Shown in pieces: positions 29,763-38,800 of a stretch of 64,000 nt of DNA (the first letter of the stretch is position 1; the number at the start of each line of letters is the position of its first letter). The translations under genes and the position numbers were made by a program. This stretch comes from Fictibacillus nanhaiensis (GTDB taxonomy: Bacteria; Bacillota; Bacilli; Bacillales; Fictibacillaceae): contig NZ_JAHVJO010000001.1 of the NCBI RefSeq assembly GCF_019801215.1, forward strand, positions 434,001 through 498,000, written 5' to 3'. The notes beneath the pieces were generated by a model. The model ran no database searches. It was not told the origin of the DNA and saw only the letters and a list, made by a program, of their open reading frames with translations.

Positions 29763-29792
29763 AGAAGAAGCGTATCGCTTCTTCTTTTTTAT
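29763..29792 (+). terminator. Terminator after yqfX
   Basis: GAAGAAGCG (29764-29772), tat loop, CGCTTCTTC (29776-29784), TTTTTT. Confidence 0.88.
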
Positions 29793-29840
29793 GGAACAAT
29801 ATTCAGTTTGTTCTCTTTTGTCGAAAATCGGATAAATTTT

Positions 29841-29920
29841 ATTTAACGTGGAATTAATTAAAATAACGTTTGAATTATTAGAAATAACGTGGAATTCATT
29901 GAAATAACATGGGATAAATC
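29841..29920. repeat. Four imperfect 20-21 bp tandem repeats in an intergenic gap
   Basis: The core AATAACGTGGAATT recurs with AACG or AACA at 29845, 29865, 29886 and 29906, giving a 20-21 bp period. Copies 1 and 3 are closest (AACGTGGAATTAATT and AACGTGGAATTCATT). The gap 29793-30036 has no coding potential that I can support. Confidence 0.7.
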
Positions 29921-30036
29921 TTCATAAGAATAAACCTGTGCGAATCAGGTGTACAAAACGTCAATTCGTGCATATCAAAAAGACATTTTTTTTGTGTCTC
30001 TAAGTTATTTAAAGCTACTACTAGAGACCCGCAAAA

Positions 30037-30062
30037 AAAGCTCCCGGCATCGGGAGCTTTCC
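30037..30062 (-). terminator. Terminator of ispG
   Basis: AAAGCTCCCG-gcat-CGGGAGCTTT with an A run that becomes a T run on the minus strand. Confidence 0.88.
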
Positions 30063-30067
30063 TTTTA

Positions 30068-31174
30068 TCAAACTTGCTGTGCTTCTGCTTTTAATTTTTC
30101 TTCATGTGCTTTAGCCAAAAGATCTACTTCTTTTTTTAATTCATCAAGCAATTGATCTTCTGGAATTTTTCTGATGATCTCCCCATGTCTGAACAATAAC
30201 CCTTCTCCTCGGGCTCCTGCAATACCGATATCAGCTTCTCTTGCTTCACCAGGACCGTTTACTGCACAACCTAAAACAGCTACTTTTATGGGCGCACGCA
30301 CTTTTGAAATATATTCTTCAACTTCATTTGCAATGGAAATCAAATCGATCTCGATACGTCCACAAGTCGGACAAGATATTAGAGTTGCGGCATCTGAAAG
30401 AAGACCAAATGATTTTAATAATTCCCGGGCAACTTTAACTTCTTCTACCGGGTCAGCACTTAATGAGATTCGAACGGTGTTACCGATCCCTTTATGAAGA
30501 ATCGCACCAAGGCCAGCTGCACTTTTTACAGTTCCGGCAAACAATGTTCCTGATTCAGTAATTCCTAAGTGAAGAGGGTAATTGAATGCTCTTGATGCCT
30601 TTTCGTATGCTTCAATGGCTAAATTTACATCTGATGCTTTCATCGATACAATGATGTCGTGAAAATCAAGCTCTTCTAATATTCGGATGTGATCTAAGGC
30701 ACTTTCTACCATTCCATCTGCAGTCGGATATCCGTATTTTTCTAAATATTTTTTTTCTAAAGATCCTGCATTAACACCAATTCGGATAGGGATACCTTTT
30801 GCTTTGGCTGCTTGAACGACAGCTTCAACCTTTTCGCGGCGTCCGATATTTCCTGGGTTAATTCTAATCTTATCAGCTCCGCCCTCGATCGCTTTTAGTG
30901 CAAGTTTATAATCAAAGTGGATATCAACAACTAGCGGAATCGTAATTCTTTTCTTGATTTCAGCGATGGCTTCTGCCGCTCGCATATCAGGGCATGCTAC
31001 ACGGACAACTTGGCAGCCAGCTTCTTCTAAACGCTTGATTTCTGCTACTGTTGCTTCCACATCATGAGTCTTTGTCGTCGTCATACTTTGTACGATTACC
31101 TGGTCAGTACCTCCGATGGTCAAAGGTCCAACTTTTACAGGTCTTGTTTTTGAACGGTGGGTGATTTCACTCAT
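30068..31174 (-). CDS. ispG: 4-hydroxy-3-methylbut-2-en-1-yl diphosphate synthase
   Basis: 368-residue [4Fe-4S] enzyme of the MEP pathway that converts MEcPP to HMBPP, the substrate of Isp[13 protein letters not shown] at the N terminus, [10 protein letters not shown] in the barrel and the cluster cysteines in ISCPTCGR and [10 protein letters not shown] are intact. AAAGGAGCG precedes the start. Position next to yqfX and yqfZ matches B. subtilis yqfY. Confidence 0.96.
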   Translation of the reverse strand: MSEITHRSKTRPVKVGPLTIGGTDQVIVQSMTTTKTHDVEATVAEIKRLEEAGCQVVRVACPDMRAAEAIAEIKKRITIPLVVDIHFDYKLALKAIEGGADKIRINPGNIGRREKVEAVVQAAKAKGIPIRIGVNAGSLEKKYLEKYGYPTADGMVESALDHIRILEELDFHDIIVSMKASDVNLAIEAYEKASRAFNYPLHLGITESGTLFAGTVKSAAGLGAILHKGIGNTVRISLSADPVEEVKVARELLKSFGLLSDAATLISCPTCGRIEIDLISIANEVEEYISKVRAPIKVAVLGCAVNGPGEAREADIGIAGARGEGLLFRHGEIIRKIPEDQLLDELKKEVDLLAKAHEEKLKAEAQQV

Positions 31175-31267
31175 TTGGTGAATCGCTCCTTTTATTTAAT
31201 TGACAGTATTAGTCTGTCCTATCGATAGTTCATTTTAGCAGGGATTATTTTGTTTTGACAAGTATTG

Positions 31268-31588
31268 TTACCTTTCCGCTTTTTTATAAGAGGGAAATTT
31301 ATAAGTTTGTCCTATTTGTATACTTTCAGGATTTACGCCAGGGTTCAATGTTTTGAAGTCTTTTATCATAGATATGATGGAATAATCTCCGTTCGAATTT
31401 AATTTTTCAACCACTGAAATTAAAGTATCTCCAGGGTTAACTTCATAAGAATGGTATTTATGAATTTGATCTTTCGTCTTAATTTGCGCTTTTGCGGGTT
31501 GAGCTTGAGGGAGTGTGCCGATTTTCAGATCATAAGCAACTACATATAAGATAAGCAAAATTGTACAACCTGTTAAAAAACGTTTCAT
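31268..31588 (-). CDS. yqfZ: LysM-domain exported/anchored protein YqfZ
   Basis: 106-residue protein with an N-terminal hydrophobic segment (residues 2-20) and a C-terminal LysM peptidoglycan-binding domain (HSYEVNPGDTLISVVEKLN ... IQIGQTYKFP, about 47-100). Start at 31588 follows AAAGGAGAGG. The gene lies upstream of ispG as in B. subtilis; the role is unknown, probably cell-wall attached. Confidence 0.82.
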   Translation of the reverse strand: MKRFLTGCTILLILYVVAYDLKIGTLPQAQPAKAQIKTKDQIHKYHSYEVNPGDTLISVVEKLNSNGDYSIISMIKDFKTLNPGVNPESIQIGQTYKFPSYKKAER

Positions 31589-31757
31589 TTTATCCCTCTC
31601 CTTTCTCATATAAGACTATATGCTTGTCCACTTTTTTTATGACAGGTTAAAAGTGACTTTCTCAGGACCTGTGGTGTAAAATGGAAAGAAATGATGGACA
31701 AAAAAGAAATGTGTGTAGCGTATCACTGTAGTTGTACCGATGGGAGAGGTGAACAGT

Positions 31758-32633
31758 ATGAAAAAAGCAAAAGTAATGGCACTGCTTTCAATTATGGCTG
31801 CTGCATTATTTATCGCACCATTGAAGATGTTAGCGGACGCAGCGCCAGGTGATGTTATTGTCACTTTAGGACAAAATCTAACTGAGGAACAAAAGAATTC
31901 GTTAGTAAAGGAAATGGATGTAAAAGAAGATGTCCAAACCGTAACAGTTACAAATGAAGAAGAACATAAATACTTAGGTAATTATATTTCGAAGGCCCAA
32001 ATTGGTTCAAAAGCGATCTCATCTTCAAAGATTACAATAGGAGAAAAAGATCAAGGGTTATCTGTGGAAACGAACAACATCAATTGGGTTACCGAAGAGA
32101 TGTATATGAATGCATTGACAACAGCAGGTGTAACAGATGCTGAAATATATGTGACAGCCCCCTTTGAAGTGTCAGGGACAGCCGCATTAACAGGAATTTT
32201 AAAGGCGTATGAAACAACTGCTCAAATTGAAATTCCTGAAGCACAAAAACAAGTAGCCAATGAAGAAATGGTCAAGACTGCAAAACTTGGTGAACGAATC
32301 GGTGTAAAAGAAGCAACTGAACTAATGACACGTGTTAAAGAAGAAATCGCTAAAAATCCGGTACAATCAGAAGAAGACCTACGTGCTTTAATCGAAAAGG
32401 TTGCGAAGGATATGGGGATTGATCTAACTCAAGAAGAGCTTAACGGCTTAATCTCTCTATTCAATAAGATGAAGGATCTTAATATAGATTGGAATCAAGT
32501 ACAAAGTGATCTTAAGAACATCAGTGAGAACTTAGGGGACTTTCTAAACAAAGAAGAAACACAATCCTTTATTCAACAAGTAATTGCTCTCTTAGTTGCT
32601 TTGATAGAAGCGATAAAATCAATATTTAAATAA
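31758..32633 (+). CDS. DUF1002 secreted protein (YpuA-like)
   Basis: 291-residue protein with a signal peptide (about residues 1-29, ending ADAAPG) and a DUF1002 body that starts GDVIVTLGQNLTEEQK. The C-terminal quarter has helical segments and a hydrophobic end (VIALLVALIEAIKSIFK). Start ATG 31758 follows GGGAGAGGTG. Paralogue-type of B. subtilis YpuA, which is linked to cell-envelope stress; function unproven. Confidence 0.8.
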   Translation: MKKAKVMALLSIMAAALFIAPLKMLADAAPGDVIVTLGQNLTEEQKNSLVKEMDVKEDVQTVTVTNEEEHKYLGNYISKAQIGSKAISSSKITIGEKDQGLSVETNNINWVTEEMYMNALTTAGVTDAEIYVTAPFEVSGTAALTGILKAYETTAQIEIPEAQKQVANEEMVKTAKLGERIGVKEATELMTRVKEEIAKNPVQSEEDLRALIEKVAKDMGIDLTQEELNGLISLFNKMKDLNIDWNQVQSDLKNISENLGDFLNKEETQSFIQQVIALLVALIEAIKSIFK

Positions 32634-32634
32634 A

Positions 32635-32670
32635 AAGAAAGCGGCTCATGAGCCGCTTTCTATTTTTTTT
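32635..32670. terminator. Bidirectional terminator
   Basis: AGAAAGCGGCT-catg-AGCCGCTTTCT; T runs on both strands. The stop codon of the minus-strand DUF1189 gene lies in the loop. Confidence 0.88.
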
Positions 32671-33200
32671 ACAGGAATATGCTTTATAGCTAGAAGAAGA
32701 ATTAGACTCGAAACAATCCAAAATAAAAGAAAAGAAAAGGGTAAATGCACATTCAGTACAAAAAGAATGGTTAACAAGAAAACAGGCAGTGTAATGGAAT
32801 AACAGGACATTACCCATAAATGTTTATAGGTTAATTTCTTCTTTAGTATTTTTGAGAAGGGAAGACCCAGCCCCGCCAATACTGAGATTCCCGAAAATAA
32901 ACTTCCTGCTAGAAGGATATACATCGCCAGATAGACTACCATCAGAACGATCGGAAGAATGCCTTCCATGGATAAAGCAAATTCTTTCATTTGTTCAGGA
33001 TCTAAACCGTAATTTTGGAAATTATCCATGCTTGTATTTCTTTGATTAAGATTCAATACAAATAGTGTTACCACTGGAATCATGGATAAAAATGCTAACG
33101 CTAAGATATAAAGAATCGTACTGCCAACACCAAGAAAACGAAAATGCGAAATAGCTGCTGTAGAGTATAGACTTTTTAGTAAACGGATATGTAAATTCAT
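32646..33200 (-). CDS. DUF1189 membrane protein, short form (YqgB position)
   Basis: 184-residue membrane protein. MNLHIRLLKSLYSTAAISHFR leads into a first membrane segment (about 25-50), then a short outside loop and three or four more segments. The start of the family (phenylalanine/arginine-rich RF.G.G.TILY) is clear. Family members I recall are about 250 residues with a roughly 100-residue outside domain, whereas here the loop between segments 1 and 2 is only about 25 residues. AAAGGAG precedes 33200. Confidence 0.75.
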   Translation of the reverse strand: MNLHIRLLKSLYSTAAISHFRFLGVGSTILYILALAFLSMIPVVTLFVLNLNQRNTSMDNFQNYGLDPEQMKEFALSMEGILPIVLMVVYLAMYILLAGSLFSGISVLAGLGLPFSKILKKKLTYKHLWVMSCYSITLPVFLLTILFVLNVHLPFSFLLFWIVSSLILLLAIKHIPVKKIESGS

Positions 33201-33305
33201 GAAAAAACTCCTTTGTTGTTTGAACATTTTTAGTGTACATGAAGCATTAAAAATCGACAATGTTAAATCAATTGTAAAGGAATTATTACAAAACCCTATT
33301 TTTTC

Positions 33306-33322
33306 TTTACATAAAGTTCACA
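33306..33322 (+). promoter_or_regulatory. Possible PhoP half-sites upstream of the Na/Pi transporter
   Basis: TTTACA (33306-33311) and TTCACA (33317-33322) are spaced 11 bp apart start to start, as in PhoP boxes. Only two half-sites are clear, and a third (ATTACA at 33285) is one base out of phase. Confidence 0.35.
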
Positions 33323-33376
33323 AATGGAGATAATGGCAAAGGTCTATAACAGATTGACAATAAGGAGCTGTATTCA

Positions 33377-34996
33377 TTGAATTATCAAGAAATGTTATTT
33401 CAATTTATCGGAGGATTAGGTATCTTCTTGTTTGGGATTAAATACATGGGAGATGGCCTTCAAAATTCTGCAGGGGATCGATTACGAGATATACTTGATA
33501 AATTAACGACAAACCCATTCATGGGAGTATTAGCAGGAATTTTTGTAACGGTTCTAATACAGAGTAGTTCCGGGACAACTGTCTTAACGGTGGGATTAGT
33601 AAACGCCGGATTCTTAACTCTTCGTCAAGCGATTGGAGTTATAATGGGTGCCAATATCGGGACTACAGTAACTTCATTCATTATTGGAATTGACGTAGGT
33701 GAGTATGCTTTGCCGATTATAGCAATTGGTTCAATGTTAATCTTTTTCTTTAAAAATCCTAAGTATAACTATTTCGGTCAAATTACGTTCGGTTTCGGAG
33801 CGCTCTTCTTAGGGCTTGAACTTATGGGTGACGGGATGAAACCTCTAAGAAGTTTGCAGGCATTTCAAGATTTAACAATTTCTATGAGTGACAATCCTAT
33901 TCTTGGAGTCGTAATAGGAACTCTATTTACCGTAGTTGTTCAATCATCGAGTGCAACAATTGGGATTCTACAAGAGCTTTATTCTCAAAATATGATTGAC
34001 CTAAAAGCTGCCTTGCCGGTGTTGTTTGGTGATAATATTGGTACGACCATCACAGCAATCCTTGCAGCGATTGGAACAACTGTTGCAGCAAGAAGAGCTG
34101 CTCTAACGCATGTTATCTTTAATTTGCTTGGTACGGTAATCTTTTTAATCCTTCTTGTACCATTCAGACATTACATCGAATTTTTATCAACAAAATTAAG
34201 TTTAGAACCAGCCATGCAGATCGCGTTTGCTCATGGAACGTTTAACATCACCAATGTACTTGTTCAATTCTGGTTTATAGGACTGCTTGCTCTTATAGTT
34301 ACAAAAATAATAAAAGGCGAAGATGTATTAATTGAGTACAAGGCAAAGCATTTAGATGAAATTGTACTTGAATCTTCTCCTGCAATGGCGATTAGCCAAG
34401 CTAAGCAAGAAATTATTAGAATGGCAAACTATTCACAAGCTGGATTAAAAGAAGCAATCGCTTATTTAAATGAAAAAGACAAAAAGAATTCTGATTTAGC
34501 TCTTCAATACGAAGAAGCGATAAATAATCTTGATCGTCAAATCACATCTTATTTGGTGAAATTGTCGACTCATCCATTAACCCCTCAAGAATCTAATGAA
34601 CATTCTATGCTTTTAGATACGTCTCGTGATATAGAGCGTATTGGGGACCATATGGAAAATATTATTGAGCTTGTGGACTATCAGCTGAGAAACAATGTTC
34701 GTTTAACAGATATCGCTAAACAAGACCTTGATACGATGTTCAATCTTACAGTTTCAACGGTTGACAAAGCTGTAAAAGCACTTGAGGAAAATAATGTGGA
34801 ACTTGCAAAAGAAGTTCTTGGACTAGAAGATAAAATTGATAAGATGGAACGCACGCTTAGAAAACAGCACATCATTCGTATGAATGAAGGTTCTTGTGAT
34901 GGGAATGCGGGAATCGTCTTTGTAGACATTGTGAGTAACCTTGAAAGAATAGGGGACCATGCAGTTAACATTGCAGAAGCAGTATTAGAGAAGTAA
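33377..34996 (+). CDS. Na+/phosphate cotransporter with C-terminal PhoU domain
   Basis: 539-residue Na/Pi-cotransporter II family protein. TTG start at 33377 follows AAGGAGCTG. Two homologous membrane halves carry the hallmark IQSSSGTTV and VQSSSATIG motifs (about residues 60 and 195). A cytoplasmic PhoU-like helical bundle occupies about 350-535 (DIERIGDHMENI ... NLERIGDHAVNI). It probably imports phosphate at low affinity, with the PhoU domain sensing or gating. NptA/YjbB-like. Confidence 0.9.
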   Translation: MNYQEMLFQFIGGLGIFLFGIKYMGDGLQNSAGDRLRDILDKLTTNPFMGVLAGIFVTVLIQSSSGTTVLTVGLVNAGFLTLRQAIGVIMGANIGTTVTSFIIGIDVGEYALPIIAIGSMLIFFFKNPKYNYFGQITFGFGALFLGLELMGDGMKPLRSLQAFQDLTISMSDNPILGVVIGTLFTVVVQSSSATIGILQELYSQNMIDLKAALPVLFGDNIGTTITAILAAIGTTVAARRAALTHVIFNLLGTVIFLILLVPFRHYIEFLSTKLSLEPAMQIAFAHGTFNITNVLVQFWFIGLLALIVTKIIKGEDVLIEYKAKHLDEIVLESSPAMAISQAKQEIIRMANYSQAGLKEAIAYLNEKDKKNSDLALQYEEAINNLDRQITSYLVKLSTHPLTPQESNEHSMLLDTSRDIERIGDHMENIIELVDYQLRNNVRLTDIAKQDLDTMFNLTVSTVDKAVKALEENNVELAKEVLGLEDKIDKMERTLRKQHIIRMNEGSCDGNAGIVFVDIVSNLERIGDHAVNIAEAVLEK

Positions 34997-35002
34997 ACTA
35001 TT

Positions 35003-35033
35003 ACCAGGAGGATTTCTCTCCTGGTTTTTTTTA
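35003..35033 (+). terminator. Terminator after the Na/Pi transporter
   Basis: ACCAGGAG (35003-35010) and CTCCTGGT (35018-35025) followed by TTTTTTT. Confidence 0.85.
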
Positions 35034-35053
35034 TTTCATGGAGGGTGATGAAC

Positions 35054-35536
35054 ATGGAAACGTTATATTGGATATTAATCGGAGCAGCTTTTGTTATTAG
35101 TTTTATCGCTTTAGTCTATCCGATTTTACCAGGTGTACTATTCCTGGCTGCTGGATTTATTATTTATGGATTGGCATTCACATTCAAGCCTTTCACCCTG
35201 ATATTCATAGCAATACAAATATTACTGTTTATCAGTTTGTTTGTTGTGGATTACGTTGGAAATGCTTTAGCGATTAAAAGAAAGGGCGGGTCTAAGGCTG
35301 CATTATGGGGAAGTACGATCGGACTTATCGCAGGTCCATTTGTTATTCCTGTTGCAGGTATATTAATCGGCCCATTTTTGGGTGCTGTTTTAACTGAACT
35401 CATTTTCCACAGAAAAGGGTTTAAGGCGTCTGTTTCGATCGGTATAGGGACAGTACTCGCATTTGTGGGAACAACGATTGTAAAAGTTTTTACTCAAGTT
35501 CTGATGATAGGGTACTTTTTTTATCAAATTCTATAA
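35054..35536 (+). CDS. yqgC: DUF456 membrane protein YqgC
   Basis: 160-residue protein with five or six membrane segments and Gly-rich motifs (YPILPGVLFLAAGF; GSTIGLIAGPF...; GPFLGAVLTELI) typical of DUF456. Function unknown. ATG 35054 best fits the Shine-Dalgarno GGAGGGTG. In B. subtilis yqgC precedes sodA directly; here a tRNA cluster separates them. Confidence 0.85.
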   Translation: METLYWILIGAAFVISFIALVYPILPGVLFLAAGFIIYGLAFTFKPFTLIFIAIQILLFISLFVVDYVGNALAIKRKGGSKAALWGSTIGLIAGPFVIPVAGILIGPFLGAVLTELIFHRKGFKASVSIGIGTVLAFVGTTIVKVFTQVLMIGYFFYQIL

Positions 35537-35614
35537 ACGACCTTGCTTATTGCTCTGTGAAATGCTATATTATTTTTGTTCTAAAAAAGCACATGTGTTC
35601 GTTGAAAAATCTTA

Positions 35615-35644
35615 TTGACAGGAATAAAGACATCATGCTATAGT
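35615..35644 (+). promoter_or_regulatory. tRNA operon promoter
   Basis: Consensus TTGACA (35615-35620), 18-bp spacer, TATAGT (35639-35644), about 35 bp ahead of tRNA-Asn. Confidence 0.8.
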
Positions 35645-35678
35645 AGTTCTTGTCCTTAAAAAATGTTTTTTTCATTAT

Positions 35679-35753
35679 TCCACAGTAGCTCAGTGGTAGA
35701 GCTATCGGCTGTTAACCGATCGGTCGTAGGTTCGAGTCCTACCTGTGGAGCCA
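35679..35753 (+). tRNA. tRNA-Asn (GTT)
   Basis: Cloverleaf with acceptor TCCACAG/CTGTGGA, anticodon GTT at 35711-35713, T-loop GTTCGAG and encoded CCA end. Confidence 0.97.
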
Positions 35754-35757
35754 TTTT

Positions 35758-35834
35758 GGCGGTGTAGCTCAGCTGGCTAGAGCGTACGGTTCATACCCGT
35801 GAGGTCGTGGGTTCGACTCCCTCCGCCGCTACCA
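35758..35834 (+). tRNA. tRNA-Met (CAT), elongator type
   Basis: Acceptor GGCGGTG/CGCCGCT closes with a G-U pair at 1-72 rather than the C1-A72 mismatch of initiator tRNA. Anticodon CAT at 35792-35794. CCA is encoded. Confidence 0.92.
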
Positions 35835-35856
35835 AAATGTTTTTATTTTCCACGAT

Positions 35857-35933
35857 GGCGGTCGTGGCGAAGTGGTTAACGCACCGGATTGTGGTTCCGG
35901 CATTCGGGGGTTCGATTCCCCTCGTCCGCCCCA
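35857..35933 (+). tRNA. tRNA-His (GTG)
   Basis: Has the extra G-1 (35857) facing discriminator C73 (35930), as required by HisRS. Anticodon GTG at 35891-35893, CCA encoded. The acceptor reads GCGGTCG/CGTCCGC, so position 5-68 is a T-T mismatch. Confidence 0.95.
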
Positions 35934-35964
35934 TATCTTTCTTACATAACCATATATTTACCAT

Positions 35965-36041
35965 GGACCCTTAGCTCAGTTGGTCAGAGCGGTCGGCTCA
36001 TAACCGATTGGTCGTAGGTTCGAGTCCTACAGGGTCCACCA
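35965..36041 (+). tRNA. tRNA with CAT anticodon, probably Ile2 (lysidine)
   Basis: Acceptor GGACCCT/AGGGTCC, discriminator A, anticodon CAT at 35999-36001. The body resembles the Bacillus tRNA-Ile2 whose C34 is modified to lysidine by TilS to read AUA, and differs from the Met tRNA just upstream. Confidence 0.85.
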
Positions 36042-36049
36042 TAAGTCGA

Positions 36050-36142
36050 GGAGGTATACCCAAGTCCGGCTGAAGGGATCGGTCTTGAAAACCGACAGGG
36101 GTTTAACGACCCGCGGGGGTTCGAATCCCTCTACCTCCTCCA
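36050..36142 (+). tRNA. tRNA-Ser (TGA)
   Basis: Class II tRNA with acceptor GGAGGTA/TACCTCC, anticodon TGA at 36086-36088 and a long variable arm; CCA encoded. Confidence 0.95.
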
Positions 36143-36237
36143 TTACATATTTAAGCTCAGTGACGATGAGCAAAGACTATGAGTGGTCTCGATGGATATG
36201 CTCCTAAGAGTTTATCATTTTGTTTTTTAACATTTAT

Positions 36238-36313
<76 letters not shown>

Positions 36314-36327
36314 TACTCATACATACA

Positions 36328-36360
36328 AACCTTGCGATTTCTTTAGCAAGGTTTTTTTAT
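36328..36360 (+). terminator. Terminator of the tRNA operon
   Basis: AACCTTGC (36328-36335) and GCAAGGTT (36345-36352) followed by TTTTTT. The gap to sodA also holds a 7-bp inverted repeat AATTGAA/TTCAATT (36384-36405) of unknown meaning. Confidence 0.85.
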
Positions 36361-36528
36361 TTCTAAAAGGAACAGTGCTTAAGAATTGAAAGTTTCGCTT
36401 CAATTTGATAAGGTAAAATTAGTGTTAAATCACTTTTTATACAAGTAAGTTGAATAATTGGTTTCACTTTTCAAGGTTATCTTGAGAATGAAAATAAAAA
36501 CTCTACATATTACAAGGAGGAAATGAAC

Positions 36529-37140
36529 ATGGCTAAATTTGAACTGCCTGCATTACCTTATGAAACAAATGCTCTTGAACCACATATTGACAAAGAGACG
36601 ATGGAGATTCATCATGGACGTCACCATAAAGCATATGTGGACAACCTGAATGCTGCTCTTGAAGGTCAAACAGAATTTGAAAATAAAAGTATTGGGGATC
36701 TTCTTTCAAACCTTGATTCTCTTCCGCAAAATATTCAAAACGCAGTAAGAAATAATGGCGGTGGACACGCAAATCATAGCTTGTTCTGGGAAGTAATCGC
36801 ACCAGGTGGAGCAAATTCTCCAACTGGAGAACTCGCTGATAAAATCAACAATAAATTTGGCAGCCTAGATGCGTTTAAAGAAGAATTTGCTAATGCCGGG
36901 AAAACAAGATTTGGGTCCGGATGGGCTTGGTTAGTCGTAAATAATGGTGAACTTGAAGTTACAAGTACTCCAAACCAAGATACTCCAGTTATGGAGGGGA
37001 AAACTCCTATTCTTGGATTAGATGTTTGGGAGCATGCTTATTATTTAAAATACCAAAACAAACGCCCTGATTACATCTCTGCATTTTGGAACGTTGTAAA
37101 CTGGGATGAAGTTGAAAAACGCTATAATGAAGCGAAGTAA
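36529..37140 (+). CDS. sodA: Superoxide dismutase (Mn/Fe type)
   Basis: 203-residue enzyme that dismutes superoxide. Metal ligands are seen at His28 (MEIHHGRHH), in NHSLFW, and in DVWEHAYY (Asp and His). Mn is expected for the Bacillus enzyme, and an Mn importer lies 13 kb upstream. ATG 36529 is chosen because AAGGAGG lies eight bases ahead; the ATG at 36523 is too close. Confidence 0.95.
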   Translation: MAKFELPALPYETNALEPHIDKETMEIHHGRHHKAYVDNLNAALEGQTEFENKSIGDLLSNLDSLPQNIQNAVRNNGGGHANHSLFWEVIAPGGANSPTGELADKINNKFGSLDAFKEEFANAGKTRFGSGWAWLVVNNGELEVTSTPNQDTPVMEGKTPILGLDVWEHAYYLKYQNKRPDYISAFWNVVNWDEVEKRYNEAK

Positions 37141-37149
37141 GCTCTTAAT

Positions 37150-37178
37150 AAAGCTGCTGGTTTTACCAGCAGCTTTTT
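37150..37178 (+). terminator. Terminator after sodA
   Basis: AAAGCTGCTGG-ttta-CCAGCAGCTTT followed by T. The stop codon of the opposing small gene (37163) falls within it. Confidence 0.85.
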
Positions 37179-37414
37179 ATTATTCCCTTATCCTGGACTT
37201 GGAATCGTTTCGCTAATGTTATTAAGACATCATCAAGTAATAAATTCCCGTCGCCGAAAGGGATGTGCGATTGAATGACAAAAATATTATTTGCCTGGAA
37301 ATACCAAACATAATCCCCACTTTCCTGTATTAAGCCTTCCTCTTTGTCTTCTTCCTTTTTTATTACAGCGCTTATATTCGATGTTTCACTTTCAAAAATC
37401 CAATATTCGAACAT
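37163..37414 (-). CDS. Hypothetical 83-residue protein
   Basis: Starts at 37414 behind AAAGGAGAG, an ideal Shine-Dalgarno, so it is probably translated. MFEYWIFESETSNISAVIKK... is acidic, contains WYFQANNIFVIQSH and has no membrane segment. I do not recognise it. It is convergent with sodA, and its 3' end lies in the sodA terminator stem. Confidence 0.6.
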   Translation of the reverse strand: MFEYWIFESETSNISAVIKKEEDKEEGLIQESGDYVWYFQANNIFVIQSHIPFGDGNLLLDDVLITLAKRFQVQDKGIIKSCW

Positions 37415-37515
37415 AAAAAACTCTCCTTTATACAATAAAAACCAATTAAGTAAATTGTGAATAGCCCCTCATCAGTTGAAAGACACTAACGACGATATGT
37501 AAAGGGGCGAGAAAC

Positions 37516-38793
37516 ATGATACGGAAAAAATTCATGGACAGCGACCAATACCCTAGGGATCTTTTTTTGCTGCTATTTGTCGGAGGTTTGTTTACGTTAA
37601 GTACAGCCTTATCCAATACATTTGTTAATATATTTTTATGGAAGCAATCCAAAGATATAACCGATATAGCGTTTTACAATCTTGCTATTGTTGTCATGCA
37701 GCCGATTGCCTTTACTTGGGCTGGATGGTGTGCAAAAAAAATTGATCGCGTGATCGTATTAAGGATAGGCGTAGTGATTTTGGCACTATTTTATATTGGT
37801 GTACTGCTTTTAGGATCCATGGCAAGTCATTACTTAATAGCCCTCGGAGCCATGTTAGGTTGCGGTCTAGGGTTTTACTGGCTTGCTTTTAATGTTTTAA
37901 CACTAGAGGTTACTGAACCTGAGACGAGAGACTTTTTTAATGGCTACCTTGGAGTATTAAATTCCTTGTCAGGAATGATTGGTCCTTTAAGTGCTGGTTT
38001 TATTATTACAAGAATGGACAAACATTTAGGATATGAAACCATCTTTACGGTTTCGATGATTTTATTTTTGATGGCAGTGATATTAAGTTTCTTTTTAAAG
38101 CGAAGAAGAGCAGAGGGAACTTATGGATTGAAGGAAGTATTCCGTGAAACGAAAGTAAATAAAGATTGGCTTCAACTACTCAAAGCTCATTTCTTTCAAG
38201 GTTTGCGTGAAGGAACGTTCATATTTTTAATCGTTATTTGGGTATACACTGCATCAAATAGCGAATTTGCCTTAGGAACATTTGGGTTTGTTCAATCCGT
38301 CGTTTCTTTTATTGGGTATTATATGGTTTCTCATTATTTAAAACCATACTATCGGAAAAGGGCTATTTTTGCAGGAGGACTATTGTTATTTATCTCTCCT
38401 TTTTTGTTGCTAGTTCCCATTTCCTTTAAATTATTAATTATCTATGGTGTTTCTGTCTCTATCGCTTATCCGCTTCTATTAGTGCCATATGTGTCGTTAA
38501 CGTATGACATTATAGGAAAATGCCGGGGAATTTATGAAAAGAGAATAGAGTACATTGTGGTACGTGAATTATTTTTAAATATGGGAAGGATTATTTCCAT
38601 TCTCACCTTTATTTTCGTTGTTCACTTTTTGTCTGAAGAGCGTGGCATACCCTTTCTATTGCCGATACTTGGAGCGGGACATTTTGCCATATATTTTTGT
38701 TTAAAGGATGTATCTGTTCCTGCAAATTCTCCGGTTGAATCGATCGAGTTTTCTGAAACCCAACAAGATGGTAATAATTCTAATAAACAATAA
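37516..38793 (+). CDS. yqgE: MFS transporter YqgE
   Basis: 425-residue major facilitator protein with 12 predicted membrane segments and a short hydrophilic Ser/Glu/Asn tail. Loop 2-3 contains WCAKKIDRVIVLRIG, a degenerate MFS motif A. Substrate unknown. Position between sodA and pbpA matches B. subtilis yqgE. Confidence 0.82.
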   Translation: MIRKKFMDSDQYPRDLFLLLFVGGLFTLSTALSNTFVNIFLWKQSKDITDIAFYNLAIVVMQPIAFTWAGWCAKKIDRVIVLRIGVVILALFYIGVLLLGSMASHYLIALGAMLGCGLGFYWLAFNVLTLEVTEPETRDFFNGYLGVLNSLSGMIGPLSAGFIITRMDKHLGYETIFTVSMILFLMAVILSFFLKRRRAEGTYGLKEVFRETKVNKDWLQLLKAHFFQGLREGTFIFLIVIWVYTASNSEFALGTFGFVQSVVSFIGYYMVSHYLKPYYRKRAIFAGGLLLFISPFLLLVPISFKLLIIYGVSVSIAYPLLLVPYVSLTYDIIGKCRGIYEKRIEYIVVRELFLNMGRIISILTFIFVVHFLSEERGIPFLLPILGAGHFAIYFCLKDVSVPANSPVESIEFSETQQDGNNSNKQ

Positions 38794-38800
38794 TTATCTT

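Noticed and set aside
36143-36237. Possible extra tRNA or small RNA in the tRNA-Ser to tRNA-Phe spacer
   Set aside because: No acceptor stem, T-loop motif or terminator could be found.
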